From an uncultured Chromatiaceae bacterium (GTDB taxonomy: Bacteria > Pseudomonadota > Gammaproteobacteria > Enterobacterales > Alteromonadaceae): a DNA stretch of 39,936 nucleotides. The notes under the pieces are model-generated. The model worked only from the letters and a program-made list of their open reading frames with translations. It had not been told where the DNA came from and did not search any database. Each line of letters opens with the position of its first letter. The first letter of the stretch is position 1. The position numbers were made by a program, and so were the translations under genes. The DNA is taken from NCBI GenBank assembly GCA_946482615.1, contig CAMLSF010000016.1, positions 1-39,936 on the forward strand. Reading direction: 5' to 3'. Of the stretch, positions 18,004-27,003 are shown piece after piece.

Positions 18004-19054
18004 TGGATAGCCCTCTCCAGCTGTTATTGATTGCTTCTTTTGACGTCTCTTCAGCCAGTACCAGAGCCCTGTGGCAAAACCTGATATACAGCTCCGTATT
18101 GCCAAGCAGATAGCTGATTTTTTCAGCCATAGCCGTTATGTTGTAAGGCGGGATCAAATAGCCATTTTCGCAGTCCCTCACTATCCATTTGGCCGCCGGA
18201 AAGGTATCAAAAAGCACTATGGGTAAACCCTGACTTCTGGCTTCAACCAGAGTCTGGCCAAAGCCCTCATAATGTGAGGTCATTAAAAACAAAGAATATT
18301 CTTTATAAATATCTTCTACTTTATTGGAGGAGCCCTGGTAGCGGATTCTGTGGTCATGCTGTATCAGCTTCTTTAAATCAGACACTTCTTTCTCTGTGCC
18401 ATCCCCATAAATATCCAGGCTATAGTCTGCCGGCAACAGACGCATCACCTCCACCATGGCCTTGAAGTTCTTCTGATCTTCACAAATCCGTGCCAGCGTC
18501 AGTAGTTTTTTTGACTGTGCAGGAATAGAGCTCGCTTTATCTATTTTGCTGGCTCTGGGAATGATTTTGATCCTAGATTTAAACTCTGGATAAAGAGCAG
18601 CAAGTTCGGACTCGTCAAAGGAGGTATACACAGTAAAATGATTGATGTACTTGCCTCTGAGCAACATCGCCAGCTTACCCAAAGGCGTAAAAATGATGTC
18701 CAGCCTGTTGGTCTGCACCATGATGACATTATTTGTTTTCAGCACAGAAACTGGAATATACAAAATATCGGTAGGATGAAAGACAAGCAGGTCTTCCCCT
18801 ACAGGAGAAAGCTTATTCAACTGCTTCCATAAATTAAATGCCGTTTTTATTTTTGCGACGTACCCGGCTTTGTCCTCTTCGCCGTAACAAATGTAAGTCA
18901 CTGCAGGGGATTCACTGTAGACATGCTTGCCCGCTTTGTACTTAAAAAACTCGGTCACTCTGGTCCCCGAATCTTTAAACAAGGACTGGACTTCGCGAAT
19001 TAAGGTTTCAATACCACCCAATGAGGTGGAGATACAGGAATTCACTGTGATCAT
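17993..19054 (-). CDS. Family 4 (GT-B) glycosyltransferase
   Basis: A 353-residue GT-B enzyme. The N-terminal half begins MITVNSCISTSLGGIETLIR, with the acceptor-side GG loop. The C-terminal half has KLLTLARICEDQKNF, YSLDIYGDGTEKE and the EX7E motif in SHYEGFGQTLVEARSQGLPI, the donor nucleotide-sugar site of family 4. A sugar donor cannot be assigned. It starts one base after the stop of the preceding glycosyltransferase and ends within the next one. Confidence 0.86.
   Translation of the reverse strand: MITVNSCISTSLGGIETLIREVQSLFKDSGTRVTEFFKYKAGKHVYSESPAVTYICYGEEDKAGYVAKIKTAFNLWKQLNKLSPVGEDLLVFHPTDILYIPVSVLKTNNVIMVQTNRLDIIFTPLGKLAMLLRGKYINHFTVYTSFDESELAALYPEFKSRIKIIPRASKIDKASSIPAQSKKLLTLARICEDQKNFKAMVEVMRLLPADYSLDIYGDGTEKEVSDLKKLIQHDHRIRYQGSSNKVEDIYKEYSLFLMTSHYEGFGQTLVEARSQGLPIVLFDTFPAAKWIVRDCENGYLIPPYNITAMAEKISYLLGNTELYIRFCHRALVLAEETSKEAINNSWRGLSIEL
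18011..18018 (-). promoter_or_regulatory. Strong ribosome binding site deciding a TTG start
   Basis: GGAGAGGG on the - strand, 7 bases before TTG 18003, inside the 3' end of the upstream glycosyltransferase gene. It decides the start of the family 2 glycosyltransferase. Confidence 0.7.
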
Positions 19055-19055
19055 G

Positions 19056-20120
19056 TTATTTGCCCACCCGAATGTCTTGATACAAAGTTAATATCGAGGC
19101 CTTAAATTTCTCTGCGGTAAAGCGCTGCAAAAATGCAGCTTTGGCATTTAATTTCAATTCGTGAAACTTCGCGTCATCGTCAAGCGCAGCAAAGATAGAC
19201 TCTGTTGAGGCCAGGTTATCCAGATCAAAAGTAAAGCCATTTAAAGGCGGTACTATCAGTTCTGGCAAAGCCCCTCTGTCAGAGCCAATCACAGGCACAC
19301 CAACTCGGAAAGATTCAATCACAACAAAACCAAAACCTTCCCACCTCGACGGACAGATCAAGGCTCTGGCACTGCTTAAAATACTGTTGATTTTGCTGCT
19401 ATTCAGCCAGCCAGCGACAACGATACGGTCACTGCGAAAATCATTGGCCTCAAAATCGCCTATCACGACTATTTTGTAATCTGTGGGAAGGTAACGGGAG
19501 ATTGCGTCCAAAAAGTCATAACCTTTTTGCTGGCTTTTCCGACCGATAAAAACAATGTACTTTTGCTGCTCTTCAGCTAAAAAATCTGGTTTAAAGCCAT
19601 GCTCTACCTCATAAGATTCAGGAAGAGAGTTGTAAATAACGATGAGTTTGCTTTTGTTGATGCCAATCCTGATGGCTTCGCTCATCTCATAACCTGAAAT
19701 ACAGACTATTTTTGCGCTGAGCCAGGACAAACAAAGCTCAACGGCAGAATAGAGTTTTAATATGATTTTTCTCTTATCCATATTAAAGCTCCAGCCATGA
19801 GAGCAATAAACAAACTTACCTTTCAATGCCGGGTTGATCAGGCAAAAAAGCCGCAGCAGACCAGCGAAGGTACTGTGCAGAAAAATAATGTCCGGACTGT
19901 CATTTTTACAGACCCGATAAAAGGCTTTAAACATCGAGACTAAACCCGGCACTCCGCGGCCCGTGGAGCTAAAACCTATAGACTCACTGTCTATATAAGT
20001 GCGCTGATTTTCCGGCACCAAAAATATATTGGTACAGTGCTGACCAGTCAGATGGCTCAGCAAATTCAGGTAGGTGGCCACGCCACCTTTCACTGTTTCA
20101 GCTACGTGAAGGACTTTCAT
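19056..20120 (-). CDS. Family 4 (GT-B) glycosyltransferase
   Basis: A 354-residue GT-B enzyme. The N terminus MKVLHVAETVKGGVATYLNL has the glycine-rich acceptor loop. YIVFIGRKSQQKGYDFLDAI and YKIVVIGDFE start the donor domain, and CPSRWEGFGFVVIESFRVGV carries the EX7E motif, followed by PVIGSDRGALPEL. This is the pattern of family 4 retaining transferases in O-antigen and exopolysaccharide loci. The start lies 23 bases inside the wzx gene and has its own GGAGAG, so it is probably translated efficiently by coupling. Confidence 0.88.
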   Translation of the reverse strand: MKVLHVAETVKGGVATYLNLLSHLTGQHCTNIFLVPENQRTYIDSESIGFSSTGRGVPGLVSMFKAFYRVCKNDSPDIIFLHSTFAGLLRLFCLINPALKGKFVYCSHGWSFNMDKRKIILKLYSAVELCLSWLSAKIVCISGYEMSEAIRIGINKSKLIVIYNSLPESYEVEHGFKPDFLAEEQQKYIVFIGRKSQQKGYDFLDAISRYLPTDYKIVVIGDFEANDFRSDRIVVAGWLNSSKINSILSSARALICPSRWEGFGFVVIESFRVGVPVIGSDRGALPELIVPPLNGFTFDLDNLASTESIFAALDDDAKFHELKLNAKAAFLQRFTAEKFKASILTLYQDIRVGK

Positions 20121-21345
20121 TGGCTCTCCATGGCATGATCATTCTTCTTTCCATATACCAGATATCAAAGAAGCAAAGAAAAGAGACGGTAATAAACGAG
20201 GCTGAAATAAGTACTAAAGAAGTTAAAAAGCTATCGGCGAAATAGCCCAGCAGTATGGATAGCAGTAACAAAACCACCAGCATCAGATTAATTTTCAAAT
20301 TTCGTTCGGGGTGTGAAAGAGCGTAATAAATACCACCACTGACGCTGTACATGGCCTGGAAAGGAATAGAGATGCTTAAGATGAGTAGCATATCTTCAAT
20401 ACCAACCCACTGTTCACCAATGATAAAGACAATAATGTCCCGCGCATTCAATTGGATAAACAGCACCAGAAAAAAGCCGCCGACTAAAAATATCGCACTT
20501 ATTTTTAGCAAAAAGACCCGCAGTTCCTGAAAGTTTTTTAACTTTTTCACCAAAGGCTGAATGGCAGGCTGTAACGAAAACGCGATCAGCATCACAGGGT
20601 ATTTAGTGAGCTGATAGGCCCTGTCATACAGAGATAAAATCTCCAGACTAAAGAGTTTACCTATGACCAAATTGTCGCCAAAGCGGACAAAAAACGACAA
20701 CAGATTACTCAAGGTCACATGGGTCGAAAATCCCGAGCTCTCTGATGATTTTTGCCGTATCAGGCCCAATGCATTGCTAAAAAGCGTGTGCTCTTTGAAA
20801 AAAAGCCAGAGGATTAAAAAGCGGATATAAGAGTAACCACAGATCTTTAGGATTAAGACATTGATATCAAAAGAATAAAAATATCCGTACGCAAAAGCCA
20901 CTGCAAGAGAAAGGAGCTCAGCTGTGCATTCCACAAAGGCGACTTTATAAAATTTAAGTTCTTTATACAGCACCCCGGTCAGGCTTGAGGCAACCCCATA
21001 AAACAGCAAAGCCGACATCAGCAACAGCATAGCCCCAACACTGACGTCAATGCTGTAAAGCATTGGCAGTAACAGCAATAACAGCAGCATCACAGCAACA
21101 CCAAGGGCTGACGTCAGAAAAGACTTTGCAATAATTCTTTTTTCATCCGCACTGCTGTCAGCATTGATCACCTGCTGCATGCCACCGGCCTCTGCCAGGA
21201 TGATGCAGAAAAAATACAGGCTGTTGATGATCGCAAAAGCACCAAAATACTGCTTGTCGACCACTCTGGACAGCAGCATTAAGGTCAAAAGCTGGAATGC
21301 AAACAGAGAGCCTTTCGACAGAAAGCTGGCCACTAATCCTTTCAT
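20098..21345 (-). CDS. Wzx-like oligosaccharide flippase
   Basis: A 415-residue membrane protein with about twelve hydrophobic segments. The N terminus (SFLSKGSLFAFQLLTLMLLS, then RVVDKQYFGAFAII) is typical of the polysaccharide synthase/MOP flippase group, as are GDNLVIGKLFS and LYDRAYQLTKYPVM in the middle. It should move the undecaprenyl-diphosphate-linked repeat unit from the cytoplasmic to the periplasmic face for the polymerase. It starts 6 bases after the ugd stop and overlaps the downstream glycosyltransferase by 23 bases. Confidence 0.88.
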   Translation of the reverse strand: MKGLVASFLSKGSLFAFQLLTLMLLSRVVDKQYFGAFAIINSLYFFCIILAEAGGMQQVINADSSADEKRIIAKSFLTSALGVAVMLLLLLLLPMLYSIDVSVGAMLLLMSALLFYGVASSLTGVLYKELKFYKVAFVECTAELLSLAVAFAYGYFYSFDINVLILKICGYSYIRFLILWLFFKEHTLFSNALGLIRQKSSESSGFSTHVTLSNLLSFFVRFGDNLVIGKLFSLEILSLYDRAYQLTKYPVMLIAFSLQPAIQPLVKKLKNFQELRVFLLKISAIFLVGGFFLVLFIQLNARDIIVFIIGEQWVGIEDMLLILSISIPFQAMYSVSGGIYYALSHPERNLKINLMLVVLLLLSILLGYFADSFLTSLVLISASFITVSFLCFFDIWYMERRMIMPWRANESPSRS

Positions 21346-21351
21346 TGAAGG

Positions 21352-22707
21352 CTACCCACGACCTATTGAATAATAGGTAATTCCCTCTCTTTTCATGGAC
21401 GCCTGATCAAAGATGTTTCTGCCATCAAAAATGACAGTGTCTTTTAAATTGCTTTTTGCAAAGGCATAGTCCAGCACCTTAAAGGGTTTCCATTCAGTGA
21501 TAACCACCAGAGCATTGGCGCCCCGTACCGCCCCTTCTTTGGTCCCCAGCAAAGACAACATGGCTCTGTCGCCATAAATCTTTTGGGTTTCATCCATAGC
21601 TTCAGGATCATAAGCCTGTACTTTTGCACCAGCTGCCCATAATTGTTCCATCAGGACACGGCTTGGTGCTTCGCGCATATCATCTGTATTAGGTTTAAAG
21701 GCCAGACCCCAAAGCGCAAAAGTTTTACCTTTTAAGATATCTTTGGTCTCCCCTTTTTCCGCTTTATCCCAGACTCCGTAATGCTTACAAATCATCTCAA
21801 ACAGCTTTTCTTTCTGCTTGTTGTTGACGTTTTCAACCGCATTCAGAATTTTGGATTCATAACCAAACTGAGCCGAAGTGCGTGCTAAAGCCTGCACATC
21901 TTTAGGGAAACAACTGCCACCATAACCACAACCAGCGTAAATAAAGTGGTAGCCGATACGGGGATCTGAACCTATGCCTTTACGGACATTCTCAATATCA
22001 GCACCCACCCTTTCAGCAATATTGGCCATTTCATTCATAAAACTGATTTTGGTTGCCAGCATGCAGTTGGCCGCATATTTAGTCAGTTCGCTGCTGCGTA
22101 CATCCATCACTATGATTTTTTCATGGTTACGGTTAAAAGGCCCGTATACCTCGCGCATGATGCTTTCGGCAAAATCTGAACTGGTACCTATGACAATACG
22201 ATCCGGACGCATAAAATCAGCGACAGCAGCGCCTTCTTTTAAAAACTCAGGGTTAGACACCACGTCAAATTCAGCGGATGAGTTTCGCTCTTTCAGAGTT
22301 TGTTGAATGATGTCGGTCACTTTGTCGGCTGTGCCAACAGGTACAGTGCTTTTATTGACCACCACTTTATAGCTGTTCATCAACTGGCCTATGGTTTTAC
22401 CTACGGCCATCACATACTTCAAATCCGCCGAACCGTCTTCGTCCGGTGGCGTACCTACCGCGATAAATATCACTTCACCATGCTGCACAGCTTCCTCAGC
22501 ACTGGTGGTAAATCTCAGGTTGCCCTGTGCCACATTACTTTTAACGACGCTTTCAAGACCTGGTTCGTAGATTGGGATCCCTCCCAATTTCAGACTGTCG
22601 ATTTTCGCCTGATCCACATCAACACAAATGACATCGTGACCAACATCCGCCAGACAAGCGCCAGTCACCAAACCTACATAACCAGTACCAAAAATACTTA
22701 ACTTCAT
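21352..22707 (-). CDS. ugd: UDP-glucose 6-dehydrogenase
   Basis: A 451-residue NAD-dependent enzyme that oxidises UDP-glucose to UDP-glucuronate. The Rossmann NAD site is [20 protein letters not shown], followed by [15 protein letters not shown] and [20 protein letters not shown] come next, and the catalytic cysteine is C266 in [31 protein letters not shown] and ITEWKPFK lie near the C terminus. A good ribosome site (AAAGGA) lies 8 bases upstream of the start. It heads the - strand sugar-assembly operon, which suggests that a uronic acid occurs in the polymer; its substrate precursor comes from the adjacent galU. Confidence 0.96.
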   Translation of the reverse strand: MKLSIFGTGYVGLVTGACLADVGHDVICVDVDQAKIDSLKLGGIPIYEPGLESVVKSNVAQGNLRFTTSAEEAVQHGEVIFIAVGTPPDEDGSADLKYVMAVGKTIGQLMNSYKVVVNKSTVPVGTADKVTDIIQQTLKERNSSAEFDVVSNPEFLKEGAAVADFMRPDRIVIGTSSDFAESIMREVYGPFNRNHEKIIVMDVRSSELTKYAANCMLATKISFMNEMANIAERVGADIENVRKGIGSDPRIGYHFIYAGCGYGGSCFPKDVQALARTSAQFGYESKILNAVENVNNKQKEKLFEMICKHYGVWDKAEKGETKDILKGKTFALWGLAFKPNTDDMREAPSRVLMEQLWAAGAKVQAYDPEAMDETQKIYGDRAMLSLLGTKEGAVRGANALVVITEWKPFKVLDYAFAKSNLKDTVIFDGRNIFDQASMKREGITYYSIGRG

Positions 22708-22760
22708 GTGTTATTCCTTTGACTTTGAAGCAATACGTCGTCACGCCTTACCATTAAAAC

Positions 22761-22806
22761 TGAACCAGGTTCACCCTTGTGATGGTGGCTGTTGTAAACA
22801 CAACAG
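22761..22806. promoter_or_regulatory. Two inverted repeats between galU and ugd
   Basis: TGAACC-A-GGTTCA (22761-22773) is a perfect palindrome, and CTGTTGT-AAAC-ACAACAG (22789-22806) is a 7-bp hairpin. Neither has the T-run of an intrinsic terminator on the - strand. They may be an operator for ugd and a processing or pausing hairpin after galU. Confidence 0.35.
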
Positions 22807-22813
22807 AGTAGAT

Positions 22814-23746
22814 TCAGGCAATTAAACTGAGTTTTTTGTTGCTCAGTAACGTATGCAGATAAGCACCAAACTCAGCACCTAACACCGGATCTTTCAGCGC
22901 ATAAGTAACAATAGCTTCCAGATACCCCAGCTTGCTGCCACAGTCATGACTGCGACCCACAATGCGGTAAGCTTCCATAGTTTGCTCTTTTAACAACTGA
23001 GCCAAAGCGTCAGTCAGCTGAATTTCATCACCGGCACCAGGCTGGGTAAAGCTCAGGATTTCCATCACGGCAGGAGACAACACATAACGACCGGTAATGG
23101 CCATATTAGATGGAGCTTCATCTACTGCTGGTTTCTCAACCATAGCATGCAGCTGAACTGATTGACCTTCCGCAATAGCAGCTCCATTTAAATCCACGAC
23201 CCCATAAGAGCTGACCGCAGCTGCAGGAACAGCTTCAACCATCACCTGACTGGCACCTGTGACCTGATAACGGTCAAGCATAGCTTTGAGGTTGTCTTGT
23301 TTTAAATTACTTTCATATTTACTGATCAACACATCTGGCAGCAATACAGCAAAAGGTTCATTACCAATAATAGGAGCGGCGCACAAAATGGCATGACCTA
23401 AACCTAAAGCTACATGCTGGCGCACCGAAATCACTGTCACGTTTTTCGGATTAATAGAACGCACTTCCTCCAACAAAGAACGTTTAACCCTTTTTTCTAA
23501 CTGGGTTTCCAATTCAAAACTGGTATCAAAATGGTTTTCAATGGAGTTTTTACTGCTGTGAGTCACCAGAATGATTTCGGTAATTCCTGCCGCAGCCGCC
23601 TCTTCAATCACGTACTGGATCAAAGGTTTATCAACCACAGGTAACATCTCTTTCGGGATAGCTTTTGTTGCCGGCAACATACGGGTACCTAAGCCTGCTA
23701 CCGGAATAACTGCTCTGGTGACTTTACGAAATTCAGATGGTTGCAT
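22814..23746 (-). CDS. galU: UTP-glucose-1-phosphate uridylyltransferase
   Basis: A 310-residue nucleotidyltransferase making UDP-glucose from UTP and glucose 1-phosphate. The nucleotide loop [20 protein letters not shown] is followed by [19 protein letters not shown], both hallmarks of Gal[29 protein letters not shown] and the sugar-site [20 protein letters not shown] also match. AAGGA lies 8 bases before the start. It supplies UDP-glucose both to Ugd and to the initiating and later transferases. A 106-base gap with inverted repeats separates it from ugd, so it may have its own transcript. Confidence 0.96.
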   Translation of the reverse strand: MQPSEFRKVTRAVIPVAGLGTRMLPATKAIPKEMLPVVDKPLIQYVIEEAAAAGITEIILVTHSSKNSIENHFDTSFELETQLEKRVKRSLLEEVRSINPKNVTVISVRQHVALGLGHAILCAAPIIGNEPFAVLLPDVLISKYESNLKQDNLKAMLDRYQVTGASQVMVEAVPAAAVSSYGVVDLNGAAIAEGQSVQLHAMVEKPAVDEAPSNMAITGRYVLSPAVMEILSFTQPGAGDEIQLTDALAQLLKEQTMEAYRIVGRSHDCGSKLGYLEAIVTYALKDPVLGAEFGAYLHTLLSNKKLSLIA

Positions 23747-24273
23747 AGATAATTCCTTCTGTAATGTGCTGATATAAAGTTGTAATGAAATGGTTGGTTT
23801 TCGCTCAACTGCTCAGCAAAGGCCACTCCTTGCCTGTATCACTCCGCAGGACGGAGACTAATCTTCACCTACTCTATTTGCACTATGTGACAAAAGAGTT
23901 AAATCCTGCCCTGAATGAACAGCAGGACCAAACTGGTCAGAAAGTAAGCATTTCTTATGCCAGAGCAAATTTTAGGTCCAGGCCAGTTTAAATATGATAA
24001 AAATGATAAAATATATGGCTATTTCCCATAATGTAACCTGTTTCACCGTGCAATCTTGGTGCGATAACGCTCCAAACTAATGCACCAGTTCCAGTGCAGA
24101 ATTATTCATCAATCAGTCCCTTGGCAAGCACTGAAGAAAGTGGCAGATTGAAGTATCTTTTTTAACCAAAGCTGTTTTACTCAAGATAAAACATCTGTTA
24201 AAACGCTCCGGGAAACGGTGTGGGTGGACAAGACTGTACGAAGTTTACTTGACTCAGAGCTAATGGTGGCGAC
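23747..24273. other. Divergent control region between galU and lapG
   Basis: About 530 bases with no convincing gene. It should contain the promoters for galU (leftward) and the lapG-lapD operon (rightward). An AT-rich stretch with the repeated unit ATGATAAA lies near 23994-24012, and short inverted repeats are visible (CTCCG/CGGAG at 23842-23856; TGCAC/GTGCA around 24081). No clear -35/-10 pair, known riboswitch or transcription-factor site was identified. Confidence 0.5.
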
Positions 24274-24951
24274 ATGTCAGGTTATACCGGGAGGTTTATG
24301 CTACGCAGGTATGCGGTTGTAGCACTGCTGTCTTTTTCCGTATCTATTTTTGGTAATGCCAGCTATTTGCAAACTGTATTCGAACCCAAAATGCTGGACA
24401 CTATTCGTGGTAAATATGGTGACTCTGCGCTGGGCAGGGTCAGGCAATGGCGCGATTTATTGCAGGATGGCCAGTCTGAATCGGACTGGGTGCGGGTCAA
24501 TAAAGTAAACCAGTTTTTTAATGACCAGATCACTTATGTATCGGATCGGGATCATTGGGGGCAGACAGACTATTGGGCTACACCACTGGAAACCCTTGGA
24601 ACAGCGGCTGGCGACTGCGAAGACTTTGCTATAGCTAAATACGTGTCACTGCGTGCTATGGGGGTACCTGATAGCAAACTACGGATCATGTATGTCAGAG
24701 CAATGTCGGTCAATGAGCCTCATATGGTGCTGATCTACATGGAAAGTGAAAACGCTGTACCCCTGGTTCTGGACAATCTGATCAAGAAAGTCCAGCCGGC
24801 AACCCGAAGACCCGACCTCAAACCTATTTACGGTTTTAACGCCGAAGGCTTATGGCTTGCAAAAGCTCAGGGATTGGGCCGTAAGGTTGAGGGCAAAACA
24901 GGTGGTTCAAACTGGCAGGAATTGCTGAACCGAATAGAGAAGGGAATGTAA
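24274..24951 (+). CDS. lapG: LapG-like periplasmic transglutaminase-type cysteine protease
   Basis: A 225-residue exported protease. In LapA-type systems LapG cuts the adhesin retention site and releases the adhesin when c-di-GMP is low. The catalytic triad is visible with family spacing: C115 in GTAAGDCEDFAIAKY, H150 in NEPHMVL and D167 in VLDNL. WATPLETLGTAAGDCEDF and LWLAKAQGLGRKV are typical. An N-terminal hydrophobic signal follows MLRRY. The start is uncertain: ATG 24298 gives a cleaner signal peptide and has GGGAGG but only 3 bases away; ATG 24274 is longer with weaker ribosome site. It is followed 5 bases later by lapD. The usual large adhesin substrate is not in this window. Confidence 0.92.
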   Translation: MSGYTGRFMLRRYAVVALLSFSVSIFGNASYLQTVFEPKMLDTIRGKYGDSALGRVRQWRDLLQDGQSESDWVRVNKVNQFFNDQITYVSDRDHWGQTDYWATPLETLGTAAGDCEDFAIAKYVSLRAMGVPDSKLRIMYVRAMSVNEPHMVLIYMESENAVPLVLDNLIKKVQPATRRPDLKPIYGFNAEGLWLAKAQGLGRKVEGKTGGSNWQELLNRIEKGM

Positions 24952-24956
24952 CAGCT

Positions 24957-26984
24957 ATGACGCATAAGTTTTGGGGCAAACTCCCCGGTATTTCGTTAAG
25001 GGCTCAACTGCACTTACTGATAGTGCTGGTGGCGGTTTTTACCTTTTCGTTTAGTTTATTTATTTCGGTACAAAGTACGCAGCATTATCTGAACACCCAG
25101 ATGAAATCTCATGCTCAGGATGCAGCAACCAGCCTGGGGTTGTCGATGTCAGCCTATATGGACGATCCGGATCTGGTCATAGCACAAACTATGGTCAGCG
25201 CTATTTTTGATTCAGGTTATTACGCCGAACTGGAGTTTAAAACCAGCAAAGGGGATGTCAAAATCAAACGACAAAACCCTATTGAGTACGACGAAGTACC
25301 AGAATGGTTTGTCTCCTTATTCCCTTTGTCGCCTCCGCTGCAAAGCAGTGAAGTGAATAATGGCTGGATGGTGGCAGGAGTTTTATCTATTCAGTCTAAC
25401 CCCGGCATTGCCTACAAAACCTTATGGCAACAAGCCAAACAGAGTTTTTACAGCATTGCCGTGATTACACTTTTAAGCGCACTTATTATTCAACTGATTG
25501 TATTTGCTGTGCTCAAACCTCTGCACCAAATCGAAATTCAGGCGAAAGAAGTGGGCAAAAAGAACTTTTTACAGCAGGATAAGCTGCCTTTCACGACGGA
25601 TCTCCGTTCCGTCGTCAAAGCCATGAATGCGATGGTCGCCAATATTCAGCGCAGCTTTAAATCTCTGAGCCTGCAAGCCGATGAACTGAAAGTCAAAGTC
25701 TTTACCGATCAGCTGACAGGACTTGGAAACCGGCGCTTACTGGAACAACGTTTTGCCGCTGAAAAAAATGAACAAAAAGCACATAATCTGCATCTGCACA
25801 TGGGCATGATGAGCCTGCATTCCCTGACTGATGTGCACCAGCGCCAGGGTTTTGAAGCTGCAGATCAGTATATCTTACTGGCAGTCAAAGAGTTCAAAGA
25901 GGCTCTGGAGCAGTCAGCAGACAACCAGTTATTCCGTCTTGGCGGCAGTGACTTTATTTTCCTGAGCCATGCCAGTGCCAAAACGCTGGAAAAACAAGTC
26001 CAGCAACTCAGTGCCAGACTGAAACAACTGGACAGTGTGTATTTCCCTCATGGTTTTGCCTCTGTTGCACTGATGGAAGTCGAACCTGAAGACAACCTGC
26101 ATCACTGCCTCTCTGCCTTGGACAGCGGCATTATTCAGCGTAAGCAGCAGCCTGATTTACCTTTGCTGGTGAAAGACGAAAACATGCTGATCAAACCTGA
26201 AGGACGAATGGCGTGGCACGCCGTAATTAAAGATTTAATTCAGAATCATCATTTTGAACTTTGGGCTCAGCCTGTGGTAAATGCTGATAAATCCATTGAA
26301 TACATTGAAACTTTTGTCCGGTTTTATTATCTGCATTCTCAGTTGTCTACAGCTGAAACTTACGCCATGGCCGAACAACAGGGCCTTTCACTTCAACTGG
26401 ACCAGCAGGTGATCAGTTACATACTGCAGCAGGTGCAGCATGAACCCACTCATGTTTATGCCATTAATCTTTCACAAGGTGCTGTAGCTTCAGAGTTATT
26501 TTTGCAGTGGTTAGATAAGGAACTGCAACAGCTGGCAGGTAAAGCCCGTCTGGTATTTGAAGTCTCTGAATACTCTGTGTTAAAAGCGCCTGACGAAACC
26601 AAAACCTTGATGGACTGCATCAAGCGCCACAGATGCAAGGTATGTATCGAACGTTTTGGAGCCAGCATGACGACTTTTAAATACCTGCAGGGGCTGAATG
26701 TCGACTATGTAAAAATTGACGGTGCGTACACCACTGCGTTGGGTGATCAGGATAATCAGTTTTTTATTAAAACTTTATGTCAGATCAGTCACGGTATAGG
26801 GATCAAAGTGCTGGCCCCCCATGTTGAATCAGAACAGATCATGGACAATTGCTTTGCGGCAGGAGTCAATGCAGTTCAGGGCAACTGGTTGCTTGCTCCT
26901 CAGAAGGTCAATGTACAGGTGAAAAAATCTATCTTGACACAAAAATTCATTAACCTAGACTTGCTGCATTCGCCTAAATATTAA
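24957..26984 (+). CDS. lapD: LapD-like inner-membrane c-di-GMP receptor (HAMP, degenerate GGDEF and EAL)
   Basis: A 675-residue receptor. TM1 (about 18-38) and TM2 (about 160-182) enclose a periplasmic LapD-type domain; a HAMP (about 180-235) and a helical linker lead to GGDEF and EAL domains. The GGDEF signature is GGSDF at 329-333, and the EAL signature is ETF at 451-453, so neither cyclase nor phosphodiesterase activity is expected. VDYVKIDGAY and the rest of the EAL fold remain, consistent with c-di-GMP binding. In the known system, c-di-GMP-bound LapD sequesters LapG in the periplasm, preserving surface adhesin. Encoded directly after lapG, as in that system. Confidence 0.93.
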   Translation: MTHKFWGKLPGISLRAQLHLLIVLVAVFTFSFSLFISVQSTQHYLNTQMKSHAQDAATSLGLSMSAYMDDPDLVIAQTMVSAIFDSGYYAELEFKTSKGDVKIKRQNPIEYDEVPEWFVSLFPLSPPLQSSEVNNGWMVAGVLSIQSNPGIAYKTLWQQAKQSFYSIAVITLLSALIIQLIVFAVLKPLHQIEIQAKEVGKKNFLQQDKLPFTTDLRSVVKAMNAMVANIQRSFKSLSLQADELKVKVFTDQLTGLGNRRLLEQRFAAEKNEQKAHNLHLHMGMMSLHSLTDVHQRQGFEAADQYILLAVKEFKEALEQSADNQLFRLGGSDFIFLSHASAKTLEKQVQQLSARLKQLDSVYFPHGFASVALMEVEPEDNLHHCLSALDSGIIQRKQQPDLPLLVKDENMLIKPEGRMAWHAVIKDLIQNHHFELWAQPVVNADKSIEYIETFVRFYYLHSQLSTAETYAMAEQQGLSLQLDQQVISYILQQVQHEPTHVYAINLSQGAVASELFLQWLDKELQQLAGKARLVFEVSEYSVLKAPDETKTLMDCIKRHRCKVCIERFGASMTTFKYLQGLNVDYVKIDGAYTTALGDQDNQFFIKTLCQISHGIGIKVLAPHVESEQIMDNCFAAGVNAVQGNWLLAPQKVNVQVKKSILTQKFINLDLLHSPKY

Positions 26985-27003
26985 CCAACAGGATGAGACA
27001 GGT

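Noticed and set aside
23785..23991. Open frame of 68 codons on the + strand in the galU-lapG gap
   Set aside because: No ribosome site, signal or domain; probably chance.
23747..24273. Possible c-di-GMP riboswitch in front of lapG
   Set aside because: The conserved features of GEMM-type riboswitches could not be found by eye in this gap or in the 5516-6048 leader.
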